DNA of 64,000 bases. Source: Paraconexibacter algicola (GTDB taxonomy: Bacteria > Actinomycetota > Thermoleophilia > Solirubrobacterales > Solirubrobacteraceae). Both the position numbers and the translations under genes were made by a program. Below are positions 44,690 to 54,445 of the stretch, in pieces (position 1 is the stretch's first letter; the number at the start of each line of letters is the position of its first letter). The notes below the pieces were generated by a model. It was not told the DNA's origin. It worked only from the letters and a program-made list of their open reading frames with translations, and did not search any database. The stretch is taken from the NCBI RefSeq assembly GCF_003044185.1, contig NZ_PYYB01000001.1, forward strand, positions 1,426,001 to 1,490,000, given 5' to 3'.

Positions 44690-45535
44690 CTACCTGGTCC
44701 TCCCGTACATCCGCGCGGTCAGCGGCGCGAAGACCGCGGTGATGACCGCCGCCTCGCCGAGCACGAGCAGGACGTCGCCGGCCGCCGCGCTGCCGGCCAT
44801 CAGGTCGCGTGTGGCGGTCACGAGGTGGGAGATCGGGTTGACGTCCACGAACGCCTCGAGGCCGGCGGGCATCGTCGCCGGGTCGACGAAGATGTTCGAC
44901 AGGAACAGCAGCGGGAAGACGGCCATGAAGCCGGCGTTGAGCACCGCGTTGGGGGTGCGCATGATCAGGCCGAGGGTCGTGAAGACCCAGCTGAGGCCGA
45001 ACGCGAACGCGATCACGAGCGCGACGGCGGCGACGGCCCCGAGCAGGCCGCCCTCGACGTCGAAGCCGAGCGCGATGCCGACGAGGATCGTCATCGCCGA
45101 CGCGATCAGGTACCGGACGCAGTCGCCGAGGACCGCGCCGACGAGCGGGGACGGCCGCCAGATCGGCAGGGTGCGGACGCGGTCGACGACGCCCTTGGTC
45201 ATGTCGGTGTTGAGCGTCACCCCGGAGTACACGGTGGTGAAGAGGACGGCCTGCACGAGGATCCCGGGGAGGATGTACTGGAGGTACTCGCCGGTCCCGC
45301 CGGCGACCGCGCCGCCGAACAGGTAGGTGAACATCACGAGGAACAGCACCGGCGTCACGAGGACGTCGAGGAGCTGCTCGGGCACGTGCTTGATCTTCAG
45401 CATGCCGCGCCAGCCGAACGTCATCGCGGTCGACAGCGCGCCGGGGCGCGGCGGGCGCTCCCCGGACTGCAGGGCGGCGTGGAGCGCCTCCCCGGTGGTG
45501 AACGTGTCCTGCTGGTCGTGCTCGACGGTGCTCAT
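44690..45535 (-). CDS. ABC-2 type permease (DrrB-like)
   Basis: The 281-residue protein has about six membrane helices and the ABC-2 motif region near '[11 protein letters not shown]'. An N-terminal cytoplasmic tail of ~45 residues precedes the first helix. Coupled to the ATPase gene by a 4-nt overlap, it forms a DrrAB-type exporter, typically of drugs or lipids. Confidence 0.92.
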   Translation of the reverse strand: MSTVEHDQQDTFTTGEALHAALQSGERPPRPGALSTAMTFGWRGMLKIKHVPEQLLDVLVTPVLFLVMFTYLFGGAVAGGTGEYLQYILPGILVQAVLFTTVYSGVTLNTDMTKGVVDRVRTLPIWRPSPLVGAVLGDCVRYLIASAMTILVGIALGFDVEGGLLGAVAAVALVIAFAFGLSWVFTTLGLIMRTPNAVLNAGFMAVFPLLFLSNIFVDPATMPAGLEAFVDVNPISHLVTATRDLMAGSAAAGDVLLVLGEAAVITAVFAPLTARMYGRTR

Positions 45536-46515
45536 CGCGCGGTCGCCTCCTGCTGCGGGGTCTGCTCGTCGGGGGTCTGGCCGGTGAGGGCGAGGAAGAC
45601 CTCGTCGAGGCTCGGCTGGCCCAGGCCGAAGCTCTCGACGCGGACGCCGAGCCCATCGAGGTCCCCGAGGGCGCGCGCGGCGAGCGCCGCGTCGGCCACC
45701 GGGATCGTCAGGGAGGCGGGCTCGGGGAGCAGCTGCGCCTCCCCGCCGATCGCGCGTTCGAGTGCCGCGCGCGCGTCGGTGCGGCGGTCCGGGTCGGCGA
45801 GCCGCACGTGCAGCGTGCTCTGCCCGACGGATCCCTTCAGCTGCCCGGGGGTGCCCTCGGCGATGACGGTGCCGCGGTCGATCACCGCGATGCGGTCGGC
45901 GAGCTGGTCGGCCTCGTCGAGGTACTGCGTGCACAGCAGCACCGTCGTGCCCTCGCCGACGAGCGCGCGGACGATGTCCCAGACCTCCGCGCGCGAGCGC
46001 GGGTCCAGGCCGGTGGTCGGCTCGTCGAGGAACATCAGCTGGGGGGTCACGACGATGCTCGCCGCGATGTCCAGCCGCCGGCGCATGCCGCCGGAGTAGT
46101 GCTTGGCCTGCCGTCCGGCGGCCGCCTCCAGGCCGAAGGCGGCGAGCAGCTGGTCGGCGCGCGCGGCCGCGGCGCCGCCGCGGTAGCCGAGCAGGCGGGC
46201 GAGCAGCAGGAGGTTCTCGCGACCGGTGAGGTCCTCGTCGACGGAGGCGAGCTGGCCGGTGAGGCTGATCCGCTCGCGGACCCGGTCGGCCTCCGTCACG
46301 ACGTCGTGCCCGAGCACGCGGGCGGTCCCGCCGTCGGGGCGCAGGAGCGTGGCGAGCATCTTGATGGTCGTCGTCTTCCCGGCCCCGTTGGGGCCCAGGA
46401 CGCCGTAGACGGTGCCGCGGCGCACGGCGAGGTCCACGCCGTCGACGGCGCGGTGCTCGCCGAACGTCTTGATCAGTCCGGTGGCCTCGATGGCGAGGCC
46501 GTTGTCGCGTGACAC
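45532..46515 (-). CDS. ABC transporter ATPase (DrrA-like)
   Basis: The 327-residue ATPase has Walker [10 protein letters not shown], the signature Y-S-G-G-M-R-R-R-L, Walker B L-M-F-L-D-E-P-T and a C-terminal extension with '[15 protein letters not shown]', typical of DrrA-type daunorubicin-resistance ATPases. The GTG start has a GAAGGAGA Shine-Dalgarno sequence, so this gene has a leader, unlike the divergent DHA2 gene. Confidence 0.95.
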   Translation of the reverse strand: MSRDNGLAIEATGLIKTFGEHRAVDGVDLAVRRGTVYGVLGPNGAGKTTTIKMLATLLRPDGGTARVLGHDVVTEADRVRERISLTGQLASVDEDLTGRENLLLLARLLGYRGGAAAARADQLLAAFGLEAAAGRQAKHYSGGMRRRLDIAASIVVTPQLMFLDEPTTGLDPRSRAEVWDIVRALVGEGTTVLLCTQYLDEADQLADRIAVIDRGTVIAEGTPGQLKGSVGQSTLHVRLADPDRRTDARAALERAIGGEAQLLPEPASLTIPVADAALAARALGDLDGLGVRVESFGLGQPSLDEVFLALTGQTPDEQTPQQEATAR

Positions 46516-46625
46516 GGGGTCTCCTTCGGTGGTCGTCTGTGCGTCTGACCGGGGAGCAGGCGGGAACTCATCGCGGACCCGCCAGGTCCGTCACCGACGC
46601 GATGCTACGACAGTCGCCGCACCAG

Positions 46626-46656
46626 AAGCGGAGCCGTGCTTCCGCTTTGGTAGCGT
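46626..46656 (+). promoter_or_regulatory. Inverted repeat and leaderless -10 box upstream of the DHA2 exporter
   Basis: AAGCGGA (46626-46632) and TCCGCTT (46641-46647) form a 7-bp palindrome with an 8-bp spacer. It is followed by TAGCGT (46651-46656), and the ATG begins 7 nt later at 46663. The palindrome covers the expected -35 region and lies between two divergent exporters, as TetR/MarR operators often do. Confidence 0.5.
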
Positions 46657-46662
46657 GGACGC

Positions 46663-48126
46663 ATGGTCACCGCACAGACCCAGGATCCCCACTTCGAGCG
46701 ACGCTGGCTGATCCTCGGCGTCATCGGGATTGCGCAGCTCATGGTCGTCCTCGACGCGACGATCGTGAACATCGCGCTCCCGTCCGCCCAGGCGGACCTC
46801 GGCTTCTCCGACGCCAACCGCCAGTGGATCATCACCGCGTACGCGCTGCCCTTCGGCAGCCTGCTGCTGCTCGGCGGGCGCATCAGCGACCTGTTCGGGC
46901 GCAAGCGGGCGTTCATCACCGGGCTGCTCGGCTTCGCCGCCGCGTCCGCGCTTGGCGGCCTCGCCCAGAGCTTCGGGGTGCTCGTGACCGCCCGCGCGCT
47001 GCAGGGCGCGTTCGGGGCGCTGCTGGCCCCGGCGGCGCTGTCGCTGCTGGCGGTGACGTTCACCGACCCGGCCGAGCGTGGCAAGGCGTTCGGCATCTAC
47101 GGCGCGATCGCGGGCATGGGCGGCGCGGTCGGGCTGCTGCTCGGCGGCGTCCTCACCGAGGTCCTCGACTGGCGCTGGTGCCTGTTCGTGACGCTCGTGT
47201 TCGCGCTGCCCGCCGCCGCAGCGGGGTCGCGCCTGCTGCACCACCTGCCCTCCCCGATGCGCCCGCCGCTGGACCTGCCCGGCACCGTCACCGCGACGAC
47301 CGGCCTGCTGGCGCTCGTCTACGGCTTCTCGCACGCCGAGAGCGACGGCTGGACCGACGCGCTGACGCTCGGCCTGTTCGTGGTCGCGGTCGTCCTGCTG
47401 ACCGTGTTCGTGCAGCTGCAGCGCCGCGCCGAGCACCCGCTGCTGCCGATGCGCGTCGTGGTCGACCGCAACCGGGGCGGCGCGTACTTCGCGATGATGA
47501 GCGCCGGCGTCGGCATCTTCGGCGTCTTCATCTTCCTGACGTTCTACCTGCAGCAGACGCTCGACTTCTCGCCGATCGAGACCGGCGTGGCGTTCATGCC
47601 GATGAACCTCTCGATCGTCTCGACGTCGATCCTCGTGAACACCCGGATCCTCGCCCGGACCGGTCCCCGGCCGCTGATCCCCACCGGCATGGGGCTCGCC
47701 GCGGTCGGTCTCGCGCTGCTGACCCGCATCGAGGTCGACGGCGGCTACGCCACCCACGTGCTGCCGTCGCTGATCCTCGTCGGCATCGGGTTCGGGCTCG
47801 TCTTCGCCCCCGCCTTCCAGGGTGCGACCGCGGGCGTCGCGCCGCAGGACTCCGGCGTCGCGTCGGCGATGGTCAACACCTCCCAGCAGGTCGGCGGCGC
47901 GATCGGCACCGCGCTCCTGACGACGCTCGTGGTCTCGGCCACCAGCGGGTACGTCGAGGACCGCGTGCCCGGCCCCGCGGTCGCCGCGGAGGCGGCGGTG
48001 CACGGCTACACGGTCGCGTTCTGGGTCGGAGCGGGGATCTTCGTGGTCGGGGCGATCATCACCCGGCTGCTGCTGCGCCCCGGGGTGCTGGCGAGCCCCC
48101 ACGCCGCGCCCGCCGCCGCGCACTGA
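46663..48126 (+). CDS. DHA2-family (EmrB/QacA) drug exporter
   Basis: The 487-residue protein has about 14 hydrophobic helices. The first helix has L-D-A-T-I-V-N-I-A-L-P, the hallmark of 14-TMS DHA2 drug:H+ antiporters. The loop 2-3 motif is G-G-R-I-S-D-L-F-G-R-K-R. The start has a leaderless layout (TAGCGT-N6-ATG). It is divergent from the DrrAB operon; the substrate is unknown. Confidence 0.93.
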   Translation: MVTAQTQDPHFERRWLILGVIGIAQLMVVLDATIVNIALPSAQADLGFSDANRQWIITAYALPFGSLLLLGGRISDLFGRKRAFITGLLGFAAASALGGLAQSFGVLVTARALQGAFGALLAPAALSLLAVTFTDPAERGKAFGIYGAIAGMGGAVGLLLGGVLTEVLDWRWCLFVTLVFALPAAAAGSRLLHHLPSPMRPPLDLPGTVTATTGLLALVYGFSHAESDGWTDALTLGLFVVAVVLLTVFVQLQRRAEHPLLPMRVVVDRNRGGAYFAMMSAGVGIFGVFIFLTFYLQQTLDFSPIETGVAFMPMNLSIVSTSILVNTRILARTGPRPLIPTGMGLAAVGLALLTRIEVDGGYATHVLPSLILVGIGFGLVFAPAFQGATAGVAPQDSGVASAMVNTSQQVGGAIGTALLTTLVVSATSGYVEDRVPGPAVAAEAAVHGYTVAFWVGAGIFVVGAIITRLLLRPGVLASPHAAPAAAH

Positions 48127-48153
48127 GCGGCGCGGACCGGCCCGCGCGAGGGA

Positions 48154-48753
48154 TCAGTCCAGCGGGAGCGAGACGGCGCGGTTGCCGATGCGCACCGCGA
48201 CCGTCTCGCGGTCGCGCAGCGCGAGCGTCGTCGCCCCCGCGGTCTCGAACCGCAGCTCGCCCTGGACGCTGCGGCCGGCGGGCACGCGCGCCGCGAGCGG
48301 CCCGGCGGGCTCGACCGCACGCGGGTCGGGCTGCACGCGGTCGTCCCCGGCGACGAGCCGCAGCCGGGCGAGCGGCCCGGCCGGAAAGGCGTCCAGCGCC
48401 GTCGTGCCGCCGTTGCGCAGCCGCACGACGACGGCGACCCGCGCGCGTCGCCGCTCGCGGCCGCGCTTCGTCGTCGCGGCCTCGAACGTCGCGCGGACGA
48501 GCCGCACGCGCACGCCGTCGGCCAGCGGGATCTCGCGCGGATCGACGGTCGCGTCGGCGTCGGGACGGTCCGCCGCGGTGGCGGTGCCGGTCGCCGTCGT
48601 GGCGGCCTGCGTCGTCGTCGATCCGTCCCCGTCGTCGTCCCCGCCGAGCGCACCGGCGGCGGCACCGATGCCCAGTCCGATCGCCAGCCCGGCGGCGATC
48701 GCCGCGAGGGCCTTGAGGATCCCGAGCAGTCGCTCCAGCGGCGTCCGTGGCAC
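48154..48753 (-). CDS. Membrane-anchored protein with outer Ig-like domain
   Basis: The 199-residue protein has an N-terminal membrane helix (about 14-36), a Thr/Ala/Asp-rich spacer and a beta-rich outer domain with a 'V-A-V-V-V-R-L-R-N-G-G' strand typical of DUF4352-like folds. No catalytic motif is visible. The start is a GTG. It converges on the DHA2 exporter end and is divergent from the metzincin gene. Confidence 0.6.
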   Translation of the reverse strand: MPRTPLERLLGILKALAAIAAGLAIGLGIGAAAGALGGDDDGDGSTTTQAATTATGTATAADRPDADATVDPREIPLADGVRVRLVRATFEAATTKRGRERRRARVAVVVRLRNGGTTALDAFPAGPLARLRLVAGDDRVQPDPRAVEPAGPLAARVPAGRSVQGELRFETAGATTLALRDRETVAVRIGNRAVSLPLD

Positions 48754-48808
48754 TCCGGCAGTATCGCAGGGTCATGTCCCAGGCCCTGCCGGTCGATGAC
48801 CCCGAGTG

Positions 48809-50872
48809 ATGCGCCTCCCCGTCCTGCTGCTGTCCGCGACCCTCGTCGCACTCTCCTCCTCCCCGGCCCTCGCGGCCCCGTCGCTGCGGCAGGACGGGCG
48901 TACCGTGCGGTTCGCCGATCCGACCGTCACGGCGACCACGACCACGACCCTGCAGGGCGACCTCGTCGAGCTCAGCCACGGCCCCGAGCGCTATCTGCTC
49001 GAACGTCCGTCCGGTGAGCTCGTGCCCGTCGACTTCGGGGACGTGGAGCTGCCCGAGGCCTCCCTCGACAACCCGGTCACCGCGACCGTCACCGACGCCG
49101 GGGAGGTGCGCCGCGCGACGCTCGACACGTCCCCGCGCTCCACGACCGGCCCCGTCAGCTCCCACCGCGCGTACGTGGCGAAGGTCGGCAACCGCGGCAC
49201 GCTGGACAACGGCGACGGCACCGCCGCGACCGACGCGCAGATCGGCGCGCTCGTCGACACCGCCCTGGCCCGCTGGCAGGAGGAGAGCAACGGCGCGATC
49301 TCGAGCTTCACGCGCGTCGACCTGCGGACCTTCTCGACGGCGTCGGACTGCTCGAGCGGCTCGACGCTCTACAACGAGGCCGCCACGAACGCCTACCCGG
49401 GCGTCTCGTTCTCCTCCACGTCGGGCAACCACCTGATCGTCGTCGGCGGCACGACCTGCGGCGGCGGGATCGGGACGGTCGGCACGAGCATCGCCAGCGG
49501 CGGCCGGCTGAACTTCAACTGGAGCCCGACGAAGAACCTCCACACGCTGCTGCACGAGCTCGGTCACAACCTCAGCCTCGGGCACGCGCACGCCTGCACG
49601 GACGCGCTGCCCGGCTGCGCGAGCGTCGGCGAGTACGGCAACCTCTACGCGATCATGGGGGCGACGGTCGTCGCCGACCCGCCGTTCACCCCCGCGGCGC
49701 TCGACAGCTTCGAGCGCGCCCGGCTCGGGATCGCGGACCCGGACGAGATCGCCGACGTGCGGCTGCCGGCCGGCCGGCGGACCGTCCGCGCCACCTACGA
49801 CCTGCGCGCCCGCGGGACCGCCGCCGGCCTGCGCGGGCTGCGGCTCGTCGACCCGGTCGGCGGGGCGGTGCGGTTCGTGGACTGGCGCAGCGGCGGCGCC
49901 CGCGACGCGCTCTCCTACTACGCGTCCTCGCTGGCGACGTTCCAGACCCGGATCCCGAACCCCGGGATCACCGTCGAGCAGGTCGAGGCCGACGGGCGCA
50001 CCGCGACGCTGCAGGCGTACCCGAAGACGAACCCGGCCGCCGGCGACGTGTTCGGCCTGACCGCGGGCCGCGCGTTCACCCGGGGCGGCACGACGGTGAC
50101 CGCGGTCGCCCTCGGCACCCCGGGCGACCCGAGCTCGACCGCGCGCGTCGAGGTGGCGCTCACCGACCCGACCGTGGCGCCCGACACCGCGATCGTCGCC
50201 GGGCCGGACGAGGGCGCGACGATCCTCGATCCGTCCCCGGTCCTGCGCTTCGGCCCCGACCCCGCCGAGCCCGGCCTGCAGCTCGACTGCCGCCTGGACG
50301 ACGCGGCGTGGGCGCCGTGCACGAGCCCGCTGACCCTGCCCGAGCTCGCCGACGGCCTGCACGTCTTCCGCGTCCGCGCGCGCGACGGCGACACGCTGCT
50401 GGACGACTCCCCCGCGGTGCGGACCTTCGCGGTCCTCCGGGGTGCGCCCGCCCCCGCGGAGGACACGGCCGCCCCGGCCGAGCCGCCCCCTGCCGCCGCG
50501 ACCCCGACCACCGTCCCTGCCATCCCGGTGACCGCCACGCCGGCGACCGCCGTGCCCGCGGACGCCCGGCGACCGGCGAAGCTCACCGTGCGCCGCGCGT
50601 CGCTGTCGGCGGCCAGGCGCCGGCTCGTCGTCGTCGCCCCGATCAGCGCCCGCGCCTCCGGCGCCGTGCGCGTGACGCTGCGGGCGGCCGGACGGACGCT
50701 GCGGTTCCGGGCGCCGGTCGTCCCGGCCCGGGGCCGGGTGACGATCCGCCGCACGGTCGGCGCCGCGATCGCGCGCGCCCGCACCGCGACGTTGACGCTC
50801 GCCTACGCGGGCGACGCGGACACCGCGCCGCAGACCGTCACGGTCCGCCTGCCGCTGCGCCCCGGGCGCTGA
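48809..50872 (+). CDS. Secreted metzincin-like metalloprotease
   Basis: The 687-residue protein has a Sec signal (cleavage after A-L-A-A near residue 22). The zinc motif is H-E-L-G-H-N-L-S-L-G-H-A-H (H-E-x2-H-x2-G/N-x2-H), with the metzincin Met-turn Y-A-I-M-G later, so it is likely an active gametolysin- or reprolysin-like protease. Two possible Cys-rich loops flank it. The C-terminal half has Ig-like or stapled domains, an Ala/Pro/Thr-rich linker and a final beta module. An in-frame GTG lies one codon upstream of the ATG. A strong convergent terminator follows. Confidence 0.85.
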   Translation: MRLPVLLLSATLVALSSSPALAAPSLRQDGRTVRFADPTVTATTTTTLQGDLVELSHGPERYLLERPSGELVPVDFGDVELPEASLDNPVTATVTDAGEVRRATLDTSPRSTTGPVSSHRAYVAKVGNRGTLDNGDGTAATDAQIGALVDTALARWQEESNGAISSFTRVDLRTFSTASDCSSGSTLYNEAATNAYPGVSFSSTSGNHLIVVGGTTCGGGIGTVGTSIASGGRLNFNWSPTKNLHTLLHELGHNLSLGHAHACTDALPGCASVGEYGNLYAIMGATVVADPPFTPAALDSFERARLGIADPDEIADVRLPAGRRTVRATYDLRARGTAAGLRGLRLVDPVGGAVRFVDWRSGGARDALSYYASSLATFQTRIPNPGITVEQVEADGRTATLQAYPKTNPAAGDVFGLTAGRAFTRGGTTVTAVALGTPGDPSSTARVEVALTDPTVAPDTAIVAGPDEGATILDPSPVLRFGPDPAEPGLQLDCRLDDAAWAPCTSPLTLPELADGLHVFRVRARDGDTLLDDSPAVRTFAVLRGAPAPAEDTAAPAEPPPAAATPTTVPAIPVTATPATAVPADARRPAKLTVRRASLSAARRRLVVVAPISARASGAVRVTLRAAGRTLRFRAPVVPARGRVTIRRTVGAAIARARTATLTLAYAGDADTAPQTVTVRLPLRPGR

Positions 50873-50878
50873 AACGAC

Positions 50879-50908
50879 GGAGGGCCCGGCGCGAACGCCG
50901 GACCCTCC
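50879..50908. terminator. Hairpin between convergent metzincin and groL genes
   Basis: A 13-bp stem (GGAGGGCCCGGCG at 50879-50891 with its near-perfect complement at 50896-50908, one mismatch) encloses a CGAA tetraloop. It lies between stop codons of the metzincin gene (50872) and groL (50940). Confidence 0.75.
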
Positions 50909-50939
50909 GATCAGACCTGCAGTCCCCGGGGGGACGTGG

Positions 50940-52565
50940 CTACATCATGCCGCCCATGTCGGGCATGCCGCCACCCATCCCGCCGCCGTCCTTCTCGGGG
51001 ATCTCGGCGACGATGGCCTCGGTGGTGAGGATGTTCTTCGCGATCGACGCCGCGTTCTGCAGCGCGGAGCGCGTGACCATGGCCGGGTCGATGACGCCCT
51101 CGGCGATGAGGTCGACGATCTCGCCGGTCGCGGCGTTGAGGCCGTGGCCCTTCTTCGCCTTGCGGACGTCGTTGACGACGACCGAGCCCTCGAGGCCGGC
51201 GTTCTCGGCGATCTGACGGAGCGGCTCCTCCAGCGAGCGCAGGATGATGCGCGCGCCGGTCTGCTCGTCGGAGTCGTAGTCGTCGAGCTTCAGGGTGTCG
51301 GCCGCCTGGAGCAGCGCGACGCCGCCACCGGGGACGATGCCCTCCTCGAGCGCCGCACGGGTCGCCTGCAGGGCGTCCTCGACGCGGTGCTTCTTCTCCT
51401 TGACCTCGGTCTCGGTGGCCGCGCCGACCTTGACGACCGCGACGCCGCCGGACAGCTTCGCGAGGCGCTCCTGGAGCTTCTCGCGGTCGAAGTCGGAGTC
51501 GGTGTTCTCGACCTCGGACTTGATCTGGTTGATGCGGCCCTTGATGGCGGCCGCATCGCCGGCGCCGTCGACGATGGTCGTGGCGTCCTTCGACACGACG
51601 ACGCGACGGGCGCGACCGAGCTGCGTGATCTGGGTGTTCTCGAGCTTGAGGCCCATCTCCTCGGTGATGACCTCGCCGCCGGTCAGGATGGCGATGTCCT
51701 CGAGCATGCGCTTGCGGCGGTCGCCGAAGCCCGGCGCCTTGACCGCGACGCCCGTGAAGGTGCCGCGCAGCTTGTTCACGACGAGGGTCGCGAGGGCCTC
51801 GCCCTCGAGGTCCTCGGCGATGATGAGGATGCTCTTGCCGGACTGGATGACCTGCTCCAGGACGGGCAGGACGTCGCGGACGGAGCCGATCTTCTGGTTC
51901 GCGATGAGGATGAACGGATCCTCGAGCACGGCCTCCATGCGGTCCTGGTCGGTGACCATGTAGGGCGAGACGTAGCCCTTGTCGAACTGCATGCCCTCGG
52001 TGAACTCGAGCTCGAGGCCGAAGGTGTTGCCCTCCTCGACGTTCACGACGCCGTCCTTGCCGACCTTGTCGATCGCGTCGGCGATGACGTCGCCGATCTC
52101 GTCGTCACCGGCGGAGATGGACGCGACGCGCGCGATCTGCTCCTTGCCGCTGACGGGCTTGGACTGCTTGGCGATGTTGTCGACGATCGAGTTGACCGCC
52201 GTCTCGATGCCCTTCTTGAGCGCGAGCGGGTTGGCGCCGGCCGCGACGTTCTTCAGGCCCGCGCGGACGATGGCCTGCGCGAGGACGGTCGCGGTGGTGG
52301 TGCCGTCGCCGGCGACGTCGTTGGTCGCCGTGGCGACCTCGCGGACGAGCTGCGCGCCCTGGTTCTCGAAGACGTCCTCGACCTCGATCTCACGAGCGAT
52401 GGTGACACCGTCGTTGGTGATCGTCGGGGCGCCGAACTTCTTGTCGAGGACGACGTAGCGGCCCTTCGGGCCGAGCGTCACCTTGACGGCGTTGGCGACG
52501 GCGTCCACGCCGGCCTCGAGGGCCTTGCGCGCGGACGAGTCGAACTTGATCTCCTTATGAGCCAT
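50940..52565 (-). CDS. groL: 60-kDa chaperonin GroEL
   Basis: The 541-residue chaperonin subunit begins M-A-H-K-E-I-K-F-D, carries the ATP motif [15 protein letters not shown], and ends in the GGM-type tail ([11 protein letters not shown]), which helps substrate folding inside the ring. The first ATG has a GAGGA Shine-Dalgarno sequence and lies 15 nt after groS. The divergent CIRCE pair upstream of groS should control both. Confidence 0.98.
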   Translation of the reverse strand: MAHKEIKFDSSARKALEAGVDAVANAVKVTLGPKGRYVVLDKKFGAPTITNDGVTIAREIEVEDVFENQGAQLVREVATATNDVAGDGTTTATVLAQAIVRAGLKNVAAGANPLALKKGIETAVNSIVDNIAKQSKPVSGKEQIARVASISAGDDEIGDVIADAIDKVGKDGVVNVEEGNTFGLELEFTEGMQFDKGYVSPYMVTDQDRMEAVLEDPFILIANQKIGSVRDVLPVLEQVIQSGKSILIIAEDLEGEALATLVVNKLRGTFTGVAVKAPGFGDRRKRMLEDIAILTGGEVITEEMGLKLENTQITQLGRARRVVVSKDATTIVDGAGDAAAIKGRINQIKSEVENTDSDFDREKLQERLAKLSGGVAVVKVGAATETEVKEKKHRVEDALQATRAALEEGIVPGGGVALLQAADTLKLDDYDSDEQTGARIILRSLEEPLRQIAENAGLEGSVVVNDVRKAKKGHGLNAATGEIVDLIAEGVIDPAMVTRSALQNAASIAKNILTTEAIVAEIPEKDGGGMGGGMPDMGGMM

Positions 52566-52580
52566 ATCTGGTTCCTCTTC

Positions 52581-52877
52581 CTACTTCGTGACCTTGGCGA
52601 GGACGTCGGACTCGCGAAGGACCAGGAGGTCCTCGCCGTCGACCTTGATCTCGGTGCCGCCGTACTTGCTGTACAGGACGGTGTCGCCGGCGGCGACGTC
52701 GAGCGGGATGCGCTTGCCGTCGTCCTCGAGCTTGCCGTCGCCGACCGCGAGGACCTCGCCCTTCTGGGGCTTCTCCTTGGCGGTGTCGGGGAGCACCAGG
52801 CCGCTGGCCGTGGTCTCCTCCTCGTCGATGGCGCGGACGATCAGGCGATCACCCAGCGGCTTCAGGTTCAGGGACAT
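52581..52877 (-). CDS. groS: 10-kDa co-chaperonin GroES
   Basis: The 98-residue protein has K-P-L-G-D-R-L-I-V near the start, the mobile loop [12 protein letters not shown] and the roof region [22 protein letters not shown] precedes the ATG, a clear Shine-Dalgarno sequence. First gene of the groESL operon. Confidence 0.98.
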   Translation of the reverse strand: MSLNLKPLGDRLIVRAIDEEETTASGLVLPDTAKEKPQKGEVLAVGDGKLEDDGKRIPLDVAAGDTVLYSKYGGTEIKVDGEDLLVLRESDVLAKVTK

Positions 52878-52917
52878 GCTTCCTCCGTGGGGAGCAGGTG
52901 GTTCGGTGACGTCGGGT

Positions 52918-52944
52918 TTGGCACTCACCGGTCGAGAGTGCCAA
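52918..52944. promoter_or_regulatory. CIRCE element (proximal), HrcA operator
   Basis: TTGGCACTC-N9-GAGTGCCAA is a perfect inverted repeat matching CIRCE (consensus TTAGCACTC-N9-GAGTGCTAA with G/C at one position). It lies between the groS start and a TATCCT -10-like box (52957-52962 on minus), so it covers the start of the message. Confidence 0.95.
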
Positions 52945-52990
52945 CCACTCCGCCGCAGGATACACACCGGAGCGTCTCGCGCCAGTCCGG

Positions 52991-53017
52991 TTGGCACTCT
53001 TTTCACACGAGTGCCAA
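52991..53017. promoter_or_regulatory. CIRCE element (distal), HrcA operator
   Basis: A second perfect TTGGCACTC-N9-GAGTGCCAA lies 73 bp upstream of the first, about seven helical turns, on the other side of the promoter. Two HrcA sites on the same face would give tight repression at normal temperature. Confidence 0.93.
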
Positions 53018-53077
53018 CGACTGGCGGGGGTCCGGTCGCCGGGTGACCCCGCCGCAGCCGGCGGACGTACCGCTGAG

Positions 53078-53236
53078 GTGGTCGCCCGCTCCGCCGTCAT
53101 CGCCGTCGTCGCGGCGCTGAAGCTCGCCGTCGTCCTCGCCGTGCTCGGCGCCACGACGGCGGTCGTCGCCGTCGCCGCCGCGGCGCTCGCCGCGCTCGTG
53201 CTCGCCCAGGGAGCCCGGACGGCCCGCCGCGGGTAG
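53078..53236 (+). CDS. Possible small membrane protein
   Basis: A 52-codon frame from the GTG at 53078 to TAG at 53234-53236 encodes two hydrophobic Ala/Val stretches (about residues 5-24 and 26-45) and a short basic tail. It lies just upstream of the FkbM methyltransferase. No family and no Shine-Dalgarno sequence are seen; composition alone could give this by chance in GC-rich DNA. Confidence 0.3.
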   Translation: MVARSAVIAVVAALKLAVVLAVLGATTAVVAVAAAALAALVLAQGARTARRG

Positions 53237-53248
53237 CCTGCGGCGACC

Positions 53249-54061
53249 GTGTCCGCCACCCCCGAGATCGCCAAGGCCCGCGTCCGCGAGCTCCTCCTGC
53301 GCGCCGCCGACAGGGCCGGGCTCGAGGTCCGGCGCCGCGGCCGCGGCGTGCGCCGCACCCTCACCGAGGTCCTCGAGCACTACGCGGCGCTCGGCGTCGC
53401 CCCCGCCACCCTCGTCGACGTCGGGGTCGCCGCGGGCACCCCCGTCCTCTACGACGCGTTCCCGCACGCCCGCCGGCTGCTCGTCGAGCCGCTGCGCGAG
53501 TGGGAGCCGACACTGCGCGACCTCGTCGCCGCCGCGCCCGCCGGATCCGCCTACGAGCTGTGCGCGGCCGGCCCGCAGCCGGGCGAGCTGGAGATCGGCG
53601 TCCACCGCGTCCTGGCCTGCTCGAGCATGGTCGGAGACCGCGCCGGAGACGGGGCCGACGTCGAGCGGCGCGTCGTGCCCGTCCGGCGCCTGGACGACGT
53701 CGTCGCCGCCCACGGGCTCGACGACGGTCGTCCGGTCGTGCTGAAGGCCGACGTCGAGGGCGCCGAGCTCGAGGTCCTCAAGGGCGCCCCCGCGACGCTC
53801 GAGCGCACGCAGCTCGTGCTCCTGGAGGTCTCGCTCTTCGCGCTGAACCCCGGCGGCGCGCAGCTCGCCGAGGTCGTCGGCTGGATGGCCGAGCACGGCT
53901 GGGCCGTCGCCGACCTCTACGACGGGCACGTCCGCCCGCTCGACGGGCAGCTCGCCCAGATCGACATCGCCTTCACGCGCGAGGACGGCCCGCTGCGGGC
54001 CGACCACCGCTACGCGCGGCCCGAGCAGGCCGACGCGCTCTACCGCTCCTGGGGGCTCTAG
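53249..54061 (+). CDS. FkbM-family methyltransferase
   Basis: The 270-residue protein has a class I SAM fold with L-V-D-V-G-V-A-A-G-T-P near residue 54, 'L-V-E-P' after the second strand and L-K-A-D-V-E-G-A-E-L-E-V-L-K-G, the diagnostic FkbM block. FkbM enzymes O-methylate sugars, lipids or antibiotics; the substrate here is unknown. The GTG start lies 9 nt after a TAGCCT -10 box with no Shine-Dalgarno sequence. The stop shares CTAG with a minus-strand gene. Confidence 0.87.
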   Translation: MSATPEIAKARVRELLLRAADRAGLEVRRRGRGVRRTLTEVLEHYAALGVAPATLVDVGVAAGTPVLYDAFPHARRLLVEPLREWEPTLRDLVAAAPAGSAYELCAAGPQPGELEIGVHRVLACSSMVGDRAGDGADVERRVVPVRRLDDVVAAHGLDDGRPVVLKADVEGAELEVLKGAPATLERTQLVLLEVSLFALNPGGAQLAEVVGWMAEHGWAVADLYDGHVRPLDGQLAQIDIAFTREDGPLRADHRYARPEQADALYRSWGL

Positions 54062-54297
54062 CGGCCCGTCAGGCCGCGCACGGGCCGCGGCTCGCGCGGC
54101 CGGTAGCGCAGCGGCCCGACCGGCCGCCCCGTGTCGTCGGTCTCGTAGCCGACGACGGTCAGCAGCTCCGCGCGTTGCAGTCGCGCGACCGCCTCGAGCG
54201 CGGCCGCGGGCCGCAGCCGCGACCGCTCGGCCAGCTCGCGGACCCCGAGGGGCGCGCCGGCGCGGTCGAAGGTGCGGAGGAGCTCGTCGTCGGTCAC
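54058..54297 (-). CDS. Small winged-helix DNA-binding protein
   Basis: The 79-residue protein has a helix-turn-helix-like pattern 'G-V-R-E-L-A-E-R-S-R-L-R-P-A-A-A-L-E-A-V-A-R-L' followed by a wing with R-A-E-L-L-T-V. A GTG at 54297 is the likely start; an ATG at 54375 would add 26 low-complexity residues. No ligand domain is present. Its stop is the shared CTAG with the FkbM gene. Confidence 0.5.
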   Translation of the reverse strand: MTDDELLRTFDRAGAPLGVRELAERSRLRPAAALEAVARLQRAELLTVVGYETDDTGRPVGPLRYRPREPRPVRGLTGR

Positions 54298-54445
54298 GCC
54301 CCGGTGATCGGCCGGGGCGCTCGGCGGACCCACCGGGACGGACGGGTGATGGAGGTTCCGGCCGTCAAGCGGCACGGAACCTGTGCGACCGGGATCCGGG
54401 CCGGCCGGCGGCAGTGCGCCCCGGCCGACCCGCGACCGGCGGTCG

